Positions 24,801-35,200 of a stretch of DNA of 64,000 nucleotides are shown one piece after another. The translations under genes were made by a program, and so were the position numbers. How positions within the stretch are numbered: position 1 is the stretch's first letter; every line of letters starts with the position of its first letter. The notes under the pieces were generated by a model. It worked only from the letters and a program-made list of their open reading frames with translations. It was not told where the DNA came from and did no database searches. Origin of the DNA: Pisaster brevispinus (Eukaryota > Echinodermata > Asteroidea > Forcipulatida > Asteriidae); the NCBI GenBank assembly GCA_023634235.1, contig JAMKCF010000011.1, forward strand, positions 7,793,218 through 7,857,217, written 5' to 3'.

Positions 24801-27693
24801 AGTTTCGCCGCTGGTGCACTCTCTTCCATTGAGAGCTATTCAAGGAAAAATCAGGGCACCAGTTATTCCTACATGCAGGACCCAATTTCATAGAGCCGCT
24901 TACGCTGAGCACTTGCGCTGCTGGATGTGAAATGAAATAAAGACATGAAGTAAATGAACGTACAATTGACAAAAGGCGAACGATCCAGGGGCGGAGGCGG
25001 GGGCGGGGGTGGAAACTGCTTTCCCAAATTCGAACAAAACAGTTGAGAAAATTCGGCCACAACAAAACGAGAACAGTTTGAGAGAAAGCGAACAAGGTGA
25101 GACTTTTTACCCGGTATTAGAAATTGGTACACAATGAGTACCCCTCCCCCCACCCCCCCAAAAAAAAAAAAAAATCCTTCACATCTTTATGTATACATAA
25201 ACTCTCCGGTATAATCTTTTATGTGTCTAATGTCTAGTGTAGAAACCATGAATGCAACATAAATCCTCTGGCTGTGAATGATTTGAGTATACCGATACTT
25301 AACCCAAAAATACAAAATACACATTCTGCCCCGAATCAAACTATTTGCTAAAACCCAAGTTTGTATCTGCTTTATTTGTAACAATGGTTTCTGTTTGCCA
25401 GGTATATGGGTGAAGTTTAAAGGGAAGGCCAAAACAAAGTGGACAACCACGAGGAGAAATACAAATAATAATTCACGTACGGTTACCCATTCCAAGAAGG
25501 AGAGGTACTTTGATACCGTCTTCGTAATCTTCGGCACAGGTATCTAGTTACTCTTACTCATTTGATTGTTTAATTATTTATTTTAAAAAAAACATTGTGA
25601 AACATCTGGTTTCTAGAAGGATGCATTTGTTATCCAATCCTCACAATTTCTGGCAGCACAGTTACTGAAAATAACTTTCGAAAATGTTAGAAAACATACA
25701 CGGTGATAAGCAAATACTTTTTTTAAATGTTCGTGCTGCCTATCCTCGTACAAATAACTGCAAACTATACCATGTTGTGCAATTTAACCTAAGATAAACA
25801 TGACTTGTAATGGAATGTTACTTTATACTAAACATTGCAGGGAAACATCAGCGTTCTGCTAATAAGCTGAACATTCCACCAGGAACTTCCGCCTATCCTT
25901 TTTCATTTCAACTCCCAACTCGAATGCTGCCGGCTCCATTCGAACACAAATATGGGTACGTGAGGTACAAAGTGAAGGCAACGCTGTCGCTCATTAGGAC
26001 CTTTTCCAACAAATCCTTCAAAACGGAGAAGCTCTTCAGCGTAACCGGACCCATGGTGGACCTGAACATTATGCCGCAAGTACAGGTTCGTAGGAGGGGG
26101 GGGGGGGCTTTACCAGAAAGGTTCAATACCAAGCCATAACCGATCAAGGTTTTAACATTTTCACTTGCCTAGAGATAAGTCATCCTACAAAAAAAGAACC
26201 ATGCTGTGAGTAACTGAAAATTGAAACAAGTTAAACAAATCTGTAAGTGCGTGTTGTCATGAATTGTGTAAACCCACAACGTAGCAGGATAAACCATTGA
26301 TAATTTTTGTTTCTTCGTGTTCGTGTTTCTTCTGCTCAGTCGGGAGTAAGGGACAGGAAGGAGCTCTTTAATTGCTGTGGATGTGGATCCACGGTCGAGG
26401 AATCGGTCACCGTCGGTTTACCAAAACAAGGGTACGTCTCCGGAGAGAGCTTGTACGTCACCGGTCAAGTGGACAATCGTGACAGGGAGGAATCGTGTTT
26501 TTTTCTCGCCAAGTGTGTTCAGGTATAACTTCAATTATTCTTAATTCGGGTTTGAGATTGTTTCAATCAGTTTTGTTTCCTCAGAAGTTGTAATTTTTTA
26601 GTGTCAGCACTTTATTTTTATTTCAATTTTTTTTTCAATTTCAGAAAATAACGTTCCGTTCGAAATCAAGTGAAAAGAAACACGTGGAGAACATCATTGG
26701 GGCTGTGAGCTTCAGAGTAGCGACTCCTCGAGGCAGGGTGACAGACTTCAGTCTAGGCCCGATACTCATTCCTCCGGTACCACCTTCAGGTCTACCTGGC
26801 TGCAGCATCATTGATATAGAGTATTGCATTCAGGTGAGTTAGAATGATTACTGTGCTACACGAAGTGTGGACCTGAGAACAAAACAGGTCCACACATTGT
26901 AGGGACTTGAAACACAATGTGGACCTACACACGTCCACACAGTGTTTTTGTTTTTACACAGTTAGAAGACATTAAACCGGTGATCAAAAAGAGTGATACA
27001 AACCGCTTTAATTATCTATTTATTTTGTGGGATCACAGTTAATATTTTTTTGGGGAAACCCACCAACAATTTAAATACAGAACAATATTATACATCTGTT
27101 GAATGTTTTGTTTGTCAGTGTAAGAGCGACATCGGAAAGTGGAAGTTTCCAATAGTAATTGGCACGGTGCCTCTTCGTGCTCCGATGCCTGCTTTGTATC
27201 CAACCGCACCACCAGCAAATACGCCGTACCCTTCGGTCATTGCGACGGCACCAGACTTCCCCGTAGGAGTGGCAGCATCGGGTAAGATTTGTTCCTCTCT
27301 TAAACCTATTTTGCATTTGAAGACGACTAATTTCGTATAGAGGAAGCTTGGGTGCCGTGACGGTGCCGCTGTAAACGGCACCGGTATACTGCTCGACTTC
27401 AAATTAGATTGTTTTTATATTTTTGTTTCATAAGTTGAATTCTCACATTTTATGTCTCCACAAAGGCTCTTTTATTTAAATGAAAAATGTTCTTTATTCC
27501 TTTTTTTGTTTTTTTACGCAAAGCCCCTCCGTTTGGTGGTGAGGCTCCGCCCCCGAGTTACGAGCAGGCTGTCGGCCAAATAGAGAGACTAACCAACGAA
27601 AGGAACAATGAGGATTACTTCCCTGACGACCAGTTCGTGCCTAGTTATCCGTACTTCAACATTTCGGTTGACGTGCCACTGGATTCCCACTAA
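21846..27693 (+). CDS. Alpha-arrestin (ARRDC-like), gene C
   Basis: Arrestin-domain protein of 407 aa. Exons: 21846-21981, 25402-25539, 25841-26085, 26340-26522, 26645-26833, 27119-27281, 27524-27693. Lengths sum to 1224 nt in frame, with GT/AG at each junction. Arrestin N domain is about residues 1-173: FSPGDVIRGQV, IWVKFKGKAK, FEHKYGYVRYKVKATLSL. The C domain is about 174-320: CCGCG at 185-189, GYVSGESLYVTG, IPPVPPSGLPGCSIID at 276-291. The tail has PPSY at 361-364 and a degenerate VPSY at 390-393. The exon 6 motif that is PPAY in B is PPAN here (328-331), so one ligase-binding site is lost. Divergent from B; duplicated as gene E. Adaptor function in ubiquitin-dependent trafficking is inferred from the family. 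Confidence 0.92.
22190..23025. promoter_or_regulatory. CRE- and E-box-dense repeated block in gene C intron 1
   Basis: Eight TGACGTCA palindromes (cAMP-response-element consensus) and several CACGTG E-boxes occur within about 830 bp. The block is built from diverged repeats sharing ACACATCCC and CCAAGTTTCAA...AATCGGAC phrases, so it may be a transposon-derived tandem array. It is absent from the corresponding intron of gene E. Regulatory activity is only a possibility. Confidence 0.4.
24515..24850. repeat. Dispersed repeat in gene C intron 1
   Basis: This is a diverged copy of the segment at 7.24-7.62 kb. It shares CCGAATGTTnGnAAAACATT, CACATTTCTGCAAA-like sequence and ATTGTTACAAACTG. A 185-codon minus-strand frame crosses it but has no recognisable domain. 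Confidence 0.45.
26862..26965. repeat. GTCCACAC-type short palindromic repeat
   Basis: Alternating TGTGGACCT and AGGTCCACAC motifs form inverted pairs in this 100-bp piece after exon 5 of gene C. The same sequence sits at 35.99-36.09 kb in gene E. More divergent versions occur at 51.18-51.26 and 51.50-51.77 kb. No coding content. Confidence 0.55.
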
Positions 27694-27869
27694 TCGTCAC
27701 TCGAAGTTCAAATGATACAGGTGCGCTCATTGTTCTAACATGAAAGGAAATCGAGATAACGTTAGGTCGTGGGTTATCTTTCACAAAGCCCTAAGATTCA
27801 TCTTAAAATGAGTTCCCCCTAAGGTGATTTGTATTGTGACATCAAACTTTGCTTATGAATCGGGAACTT

Positions 27870-27970
27870 TTGGGACGCTAGGTGGCAGCAGACTTACCAG
27901 GTAAATCCATTGTTCTCTGTATTGTGCGCATGCCCTGAACTACTCTGCTGCCACCTGAGCATTCCAAAGT
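27870..27970. repeat. GCTAGGTGGCAGCAG palindromic MITE, copy 1 of 3
   Basis: Inverted arms GCTAGGTGGCAGCAGACTTA and (T)CTGCTGCCACCT(G)AGC flank a short centre. Related copies are at 37.03-37.16 and 48.13-48.26 kb. The shared right flank GCATTCCAAAGTCTC suggests a common element boundary. Confidence 0.65.
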
Positions 27971-28089
27971 CTCCCATTAAGATTGACACCCATATGAGAT
28001 CGATCTTGGCTCTTTGTGAAATCGGCCCCTGTCCACCCGACGAAGATGGACGAGCTTTTGGGCCATGGCCAGATGTACACTGCAAAACG

Positions 28090-28460
28090 TTGGGTGTCTG
28101 TATACGTTTCGTAATCACTCTTAAAATTAATGGCAGCAAAAACTTACTTGATTAGAAGTACAGCAGCTTTCGGTAATGTAAACCACTTTGAGAATCATTT
28201 CACTTCGAAGTAATGTGATTATGGAAAAGGATATTAGTTTTTATCCCCCGGAATTTGAATCTGAGAAATGTTACTTTTAGATATATTTCTCAGTGGGTAC
28301 AACCGCTCAGGATTTTCGGCGATATCTCAAAAACGCTACCACCTTTTTAAAATGAAATTTGCACAGGTTAGTTTGATTGTATATATTTACACTTTAATAT
28401 ATAGGGTTAAATCAATCGAACGGAACCAAAACCCCAAAGTACACGTTCCCTCTAAAGGAT
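28090..28460 (+). repeat. TTAA-type MITE-like repeat, copy 2 of 4
   Basis: Downstream of gene C. It shares CACTCTTAAAATTA, TTCGGCGATATCTCAAAAAC and the AATCGAACGG motif with the copies at 5.76, 37.28 and 50.79 kb. It belongs to the duplicated unit, so copy 3 descends from it or it from copy 3. Confidence 0.65.
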
Positions 28461-28799
28461 AGCATGGGTGTTGTCACGAAAAGATTCCGAAGAAAGAATC
28501 AACACTAACATCACAGGGTATTGAAATGACACAAACGTAATTGTTTTGGCAGAAATTAGTGTTATTTTTTAACGCCCTATGGTGTAACTTTTGGTTCTTT
28601 TTCGGTATCTTTATGTGACAGCACCCATAGTAAATTTTTAACGCCACAGTTTTTACAGTGTTCGAATTTCCTGTAGCTCAACGGCGGTTGAGAAATAATA
28701 TGATTTATTTGTTTAATAGCTTTAGACCGTACTGTATATTTAGCTGACCACAAACCCATTCTCGCATTTTTTATAATTTTTTTAAATATATAAAATTAG

Positions 28800-29480
28800 T
28801 AGGGGAGATGGCCTTAGCTTTCGATCCAAACCGGACCTTCGTCAGAGACAAATATATATTATATATTTTCATTTAAGATCATTATCCCAAAAGGACAAAG
28901 GATGGTCAGTGTGACAGGGTGGATCACTGGACCATAAAGGTGGTACCGCATTGTAGGCATTACAATGCGGGAAGCATGAAAGGGTAGGATTAGAGGTCAA
29001 GCAGCATAAGATAATACAACTAACAATAGGAGGCAAGATAAAAGTAATTATAGAATACAAGAATCAGTGTAAGAAGTTAAAACTAGGCAAGAGGTACCTG
29101 CAGAGAGAGCGGGTTATTAAATCCTCTGCAAAGGGAATAGGTTATTGACGGGTTGATTTTTAAAACTTCTTGAGAAAAAGAAGCGTAGAAATGGACCAGG
29201 AGATAACATTTAAATGACAATAAATGTATTTATTTTACATCAAAGAAGTAAGCAAGAGAAGGAAGCATAAAAATAGACCAGTGGAGAGAACATGTTTTTA
29301 GTTATTGTATTTATTTTATATCGAAGAAAAAAACAAGCAAAAGTGTAAAAAGGAGGGTGATGGGAATTTATTTAACACCAGTGTTTACGTTGAGTCCAAA
29401 GGGTTAGACTGTCTTGAGTTGGTGAATCCAGTGTGATTCTCTGAGTTTGCGGTGTGTTTCATCACCATTGCAAGCCTCAA
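28800..29480 (-). mobile_element. 3' end of a Penelope-like retroelement
   Basis: On the minus strand, 29478-29350 reads as a protein end with HRKLRESHWIHQLKT and then PFGLN. This matches the C-terminal end of the GIY-YIG region in Penelope-like elements. One stop codon interrupts it. The 3' untranslated part (29.35-28.80 kb) is closely related to 55.44-55.97 kb and ends in a hammerhead-like fold. The reverse transcriptase is missing, so this is a 5'-truncated copy. It lies at the join between the two duplication units. Confidence 0.65.
28811..28849 (-). ncRNA. Hammerhead-ribozyme-like motif of the Penelope-like element
   Basis: Read on the minus strand: stem I GUCU with AGGC (one G-U wobble); core CUGACGA, which fits CUGAnGA; stem II GGUCC-loop-GGAUC preceded by one unpaired A; then GAAA, GCUA (predicted cleavage after A) and the other half of stem I. 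The very short stem III agrees with what is known for hammerheads in Penelope-like elements. Position near the 3' end of the element is consistent. Activity is untested. Confidence 0.5.
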
Positions 29481-29783
29481 TATATTATATATTTATATAT
29501 TTAAAGATTTTACTGATAAAATACTCTCGAATGAGAATTGAACCAGATTTTGAGTCTCAGGGGGCCTTGACCAATTTCTGGGTCAGGCTAACCCGAAAAC
29601 TGGTTTCAAAATGGATTTTGAGCTCTGATTCTGCATCAGGATGACCCATGTGCCATTGTGTGATCAACACAGACTCCGGTTCATTCTTACCCAGGACAGG
29701 AATGGGTGAGGCCCACTGCTGAGGAACGGGAACCGGAAGTTTTTCGAGTTTTCAGTGATGTTTTAGCAGAGCTAATAACATAC

Positions 29784-29919
29784 CTTGCACATTTTTCAAA
29801 CCCTCCTGGTCGCGGGTTGAGTCTACCTGTATGGTAACCTGTCCCCTGATGACGTCACCGGGAGAAAACACGTCCGTGTTACTGTCGAGCTGAATAGCCA
29901 GTGCATTCAATCTGCTCAT
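29784..29919 (-). pseudogene. Orphan first exon of an alpha-arrestin (copy D)
   Basis: This is a near-identical copy of gene B exon 1 (MSRLNALAIQLDSNTDVFSPG and onward), with an intact start codon, frame and splice donor. No exons 2-7 follow on the minus strand: the next sequence leftward is transposon debris and the 3' end of gene C. It arose because the tandem duplication cut gene B after its first exon. It could still be transcribed from the copied divergent promoter and splice into other sequence, but a full arrestin cannot be made here. Confidence 0.85.
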
Positions 29920-32245
29920 TTGTGTTTCATTTGACCGTCTCTGAATCAAGTGTGTACAAGTAAGTCGAGCGGTGCGCAAACTTTGTGATTCAAATGTTAT
30001 TTTGTATTCCTTACTTTGAACTGCGACACAACATCGCTCGTACGTTCAGTGTAAACATGTGGGGTGTTAGTTATGTCAGAGCTATTGAAGGCCCGTACCA
30101 TGAATATACAATATACTCTATATTACGAATGGAAAATCCTGTCATGGTCGTGCTCACGAGTTCACGTGGGTCATGTTGTTTTGTTAAGCACGCGCAATGG
30201 CGGCCCGATTAAAACCCTTTTCGCTATGACGATGGCCCACGAAGAACTTAGCATTTAAGTACAACGTGAGGGGCACTCACAAGGTCGAATTCAGTTTCTT
30301 GTTATGGGCCCGATTTCTTAAAGCCTCTGCTGTAAGCAGAGGGACGCTTTCTGCCTGAGGAGCAGCCATTAGCAGAATGTTTGTTTTATAAACACTGCTA
30401 ACCTACTACAGTTTGCCGATGTGTCGGGAGATTATGTCCCCCTGGTGATTCTGTCGCCCCACCCCCCCCCCCCCCCAATACGGCGAACTGTGAACTACGA
30501 TTTCTTCTGATAGCGCCCTCTTTTGATTCAACCTCCTCCAGCCGATGTTAATTTCCAATGGGGAATACAATCTCCGGGGCTGATTTCCCTAGGACACCGG
30601 CAGTTCCTACATCGTGGTGGTGAATGGAGCAGAGTACTGACGCGACCGTGGTCACATTCCATCAAATTTCAAAACCATCAAAGGAACCTATCCTTGCGAT
30701 GATTCCAGACAGAAGAAGACGCCAAGAACACACCCGAAGACAATCACACAGAACGAGAAATCCACCCATGCTTGGCACCAGAACTATTCATATTATGATT
30801 TGAACACTCTTTCATCAATGGAACATTCAGTCAAATATTGATCATTTACTAATATTAATAAACAATTTGATTTGATATTAGAACAATGGACTTTAGACAA
30901 ATCAATACATGGACAAAAGAGTCTATTTTTATTCAATTATATTCACACTGCATCAAAACTTGCTTAGCCCCTGTGTTGGCTATGTTCCTTTTTGTGTTGT
31001 CATGTTAAAAAATAACAGTAATAAAACGCAGTATTAATACCTTTATACTTGGTGAGTGCCTATACGATAAGTGTCAATCGTCCTCTGTGTAGTATGACCG
31101 TTGACCCCAGTGGGCGGCGCTTATCAATGTATGGAGTGAATGATTTTTCTGGAATAGTTTTGCGATTATATCATCATTGTGTAACAAGTTGCTAGAAGGT
31201 CAAAGTAGAGTTTTAGTACTCTCCGGGAAATTGTTACGAATTCTTTATACGGGCTGGGACAGATTTCCGACTGGACACAAATACTCAAGACTTCTGTTTT
31301 TATTGTTTGGCGTGGAGCTATTACTAGACAGGTGCTGCCCAGGCTGCTAATGAGACCCTTACCCAGAAAGAGGAAGAATAAGCAACAGACATGAGGGAGG
31401 GAAAATAGAACTGTGGATAGCCCCAGCCCTCCTTCCCCTCCTTCAATTGTAACAAATGCAGTTTCTCCACCACTGACGGAATTGGACGACCCCACATGCA
31501 ACAATGCCGAAAGCCATGCTCATACTAGAGTGACCGCATAATTATAAGCTTATAGAATTATGCACTTTTCTTAGGAACACCATTTTGAACAAGGCGTGAT
31601 TTGGACGATTTTATTTTTAAATTTTAACGCCAGCACACTGCTTTGGATTCGATATGGTCTTCAGAAGGTCTTTGGTTTTTATGAACATTACTGTTGTGAA
31701 TACAAAGATTAACTTGTGTGGCATTACAGGGCCTTTCTGGCAGGCGAGACGGGGAAGTTTTACATTTGGTGTCATATTTTCACCATAAACTATGTAGAGT
31801 TGTAAAAGTAAGAGCTAACCATTTTGAGATGTGCCCCCTTTCTTTATACCAAAAGTGGATTAAAAAAACAGACGGTGCAATCTCCATAAAAACACAAGAG
31901 TTTATGTGCACGTGTTTTTGTCCTGTGACAATCGTGCCTGCATGAAGTCCAGGCTCTGTGGCTGATTCATCAATTCAGTGACCTTGTTATAATATTAATA
32001 TTTCCACTGGTAAACGCCCCCATTGTGTTAATACTGGTATGCATTTCCAGTAGTTCCTTCCGCTTGCACAACTCACGTCCTGTATACTACACATGTTCAC
32101 TGTGTACGTGCTGTGCGTGACACTCAACACACATACACGGAGTGACATTTCTGAGCGAAAAGACTGCTTTTATATGTACAGTATATTATGAACTGTGAAC
32201 ATCACAGACCAACCCCCGTTTCTCAGACGACCAGAGGCCAGAACC
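29920..32245. promoter_or_regulatory. Duplicated divergent intergenic region (D and E)
   Basis: Second copy of the B-C intergenic block, now between orphan exon D and gene E. It keeps the long conserved stretches of the first copy but is shorter because it lacks the hAT-like insertion and some other pieces. A C-run lies at about 30.46 kb. No gene is supported inside it. Confidence 0.45.
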
Positions 32246-35200
32246 ATGAGCAGATTAAAGGTACTGGCGATTGCAGTTGATAGTAATACGAACGTGTTTT
32301 CTCCTGGTGACGTAATCAGGGGACAGGTTATCGTACAGGTGGACTTGACCCGCGACCTGGAGGGGTTGAAGAATGTAAAAGGTATGTAACAAGGGCCTAA
32401 AAACACCTATTATTATGAAGCTGGCTCTCGGCGGTCGATCCTATACCTACTTTGCAACAACGTGAACTCTGGTTCAAGGACTGGAGCCTTGTATGTGGAT
32501 TGGATCGGGATGTCATTCCATATCTGATTGGATGGGTTTTCAACCCGCCATTGGGGTTTCCCTCCTTTCATCAACTGAACATTTCTTCTCGTTTCCTATT
32601 ATTATACATCCTGTTTTGTATGGTGGCCCTGAAGGGACATCAAACATATATATTTACGTGAATATTTGCGTAAATATTCGCGTTCTTTTGCCCCGATTCG
32701 CAAATATTCACGTAAATATTTACGTGAATATTTGCGAATCGGGGCAAAAACGTGAATATTCACATAAACATTTACGTGAATATTCACGATTTGTCCCTCA
32801 ATCTTAAATATTGACGTGAATATTTACGTGAATATTTGCGATATGTGCCCCCAATCACAAATATTTACGTAAATAAAGAAGACATTTTTATTCCATAGTC
32901 TGATAAACCATATCACTTGCCACTCTTGATTTTGAAGGTGGCTCTTTTTATCACTAATTATTACCTAATTAGCCACAAGAACACAAGGCATTTTCTGTCA
33001 AATATTCAAACGGTTAAGGTAAAATAGTGACAAAAACTGACCATAGCATTCACGCCAATGTAAGTACCCTTTACCGAGCATAAAAGTAAAATTTTATTCT
33101 ATAATCTGACAGACCATACCGCTGGTTACACTTAATTTGGGAGTTGACTAATTTGGATCACCAATAGCAGTTTAGGCATGAAATTGACCAAAGCATTCGA
33201 TAACGTATGGTAGAACATTGCGTGTGTTTTAGCAGCTTTAAAATTATTTGTTACTTAACGATCCGAGTTCACCGACTCCGAAATTATGTGTGCCCATCAG
33301 TGGTATGGTCTATCAGTATGGAATTTAAAAAAAAAAATCATCTTTTAAACAATGTGAAGGGTACATGTACTTAATTTCGGGTGAGCGCAATTTTGTCAAC
33401 AGTTGTGTACAATGGTCTGGATGATGAGGTCTTAATTGTGGTGTTTAATTACTCACTAATTGATCAGCCGAATAGTCTAATTCTACATTCAAGTATGCTT
33501 AGTGAACAAATTATACCGACAAAGAAAGCTTCTTTTTTTTAAATCGTTCAAATAATTAGAAAGAAGGGGAGACAGATATATTACCTCCTTGAACTGCATG
33601 GATTATAATTGTCCTGAATACGCGGCTGGAAATTTCGGCCCAGTGCGCGGCTAGCTGGAAAGAAACCAAATATTCACGGATGACTGGGTTTGCGACTTGG
33701 GCACAAATCGTGAATATTTACCTAAATATTTACGTAAATATTTGCGAATGGGGGTACAAAATCGCAAATATTTACGTAAATATTCACGATTTTGGTCTCA
33801 ATCGCAAATTTTTACGAGAATAAATACGTGAATATTTGCGATTTAGGGCAAAGCCGTAAATATTTACATAAATATTCACGTAAATATATGTTTGATGTCC
33901 CTTCAGGGCCACCATAGTATGTTTTGGGCACTTGGGCTGCTGGATGTGAAATGAAGATAAATAAATGAAATAAAGACATAAAGTAAATGAGCGTACAATT
34001 AACAATAGGTGAACGATCCAAGGGCGGGGGTGGGGGTGGTAACTGCTTTCCCAAATTCAAACAAAACAGGCACCGCAAAAAGAGAACAGTTTGAGAGAAC
34101 GCGAACAAAGAGAGACTTTTTACCCGGTATTAGAAATTGGTACTCAATGAGTACCCCTCCCCCCACCCCAAAAAAATCCTTCACATCTTTATGTATACAT
34201 AAACTCTCCGGTATAATCTTTTATGTGTCTAATGTCTAGTGTAGAAACCATGAATGCAACATAAATTTTCTGGCTGTGAATGATTTGAGTATACCGATAC
34301 TTAACTCAAAAATACAAATACACATTTTTTCCCCGAATCAAACTATTTGCTAAAACCCAAGTTTGTATCTGCTTTATTTGTAACAATGGTTTCTGTTTCT
34401 GGCCAGGTATATGGGTGAAGCTCAAAGGGAAGGCTAAAACAAGGTGGACAACCAGTGAGAGTGATTCAGATGGTAATTCACGTACGGTTACCCATTCCAA
34501 GAAGGAGATGTACTTTGACACCGTCTTCGTAATCTTCGGCAAAGGTATCTGACTACTCTCGCCCATTTGATTATTTGGTTATTTATAAAAATATAAAAAA
34601 ACATTGTGAAACATCTGGTTTCTAGAAGGATGTAATTATTATCCAATCCTCAGTTGCTGAAATTAACTTTCGAAAATTTAAGAAAACTGCTGGCCTACCT
34701 ACGTTAATTAAATGCATACACGGTGATAAGCAAATATTTGTTCAAAATGTTTAAAATGTAGCTCCACATACCTTGCAGGAAAAAAATACTGGGCGCTTTG
34801 ATATGCCCCTAGGGATGTGATAAAGCGCTATAATTATAAGAACCAAGTATTATTATTATTATTCGTGCTGCATCTCCTCGTATAAATAACTGCAAACTAA
34901 ACCATTTTGTGCAATTTAACTGAAGATAAACATGACTTACGGGAATGTTACTGATATGCAGGGAAACATCAGCGTTCTGCTAATAAGCTGAACATTCCAC
35001 CAGGAACTTCCGCCTACCCCTTTTCATTCCAACTCCCAACTGGAATGCTGCCAGCTTCATTCGAACACAAATATGGGTACGTGAGGTACAAAGTGAAGGC
35101 AACACTGTCGCTCATTAGGACCTTTTCCAACAAATCCTTCAAAACGGAGAAGCTCTTCAACGTGACCGGACCCATGGTGGACCTGAACATTATGCCGCAA

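Larger units (their letters stand above)
18640..28890. repeat. Tandem segmental duplication, unit 1
   Basis: The unit runs from the ATAAAATACTCTCGAATGAG landmark to TTTAAGATCATTATCC. It contains gene B exon 1 (minus), the B-C intergenic region and all of gene C (plus). The same order, orientation and near-identical sequence recur at about 29.5-38.07 kb. Differences are mostly transposon insertions and deletions in introns and flanks. Unit 1 alone has a hAT-like insertion at 21.3 kb and a CRE-rich block in intron 1. Confidence 0.85.
27694..29783. other. Region between gene C and orphan exon D
   Basis: Contains no complete gene. It holds a palindromic MITE at 27.87 kb, a TTAA-type repeat at 28.09 kb, the 3' end of a Penelope-like element at 28.80-29.48 kb and the left boundary of duplication unit 2 at about 29.5 kb. 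Confidence 0.7.

Noticed and set aside
24538..25095. 185-codon minus-strand frame in gene C intron 1
   Set aside because: Overlaps a dispersed repeat, low-complexity proline runs from a G-rich tract, and is broken in the duplicate unit. Not conserved as a protein.
29784..29919. Start of a fifth functional arrestin gene
   Set aside because: Only exon 1 exists. Exons 2-7 are absent on the minus strand between here and gene C, so it is listed as an orphan exon.
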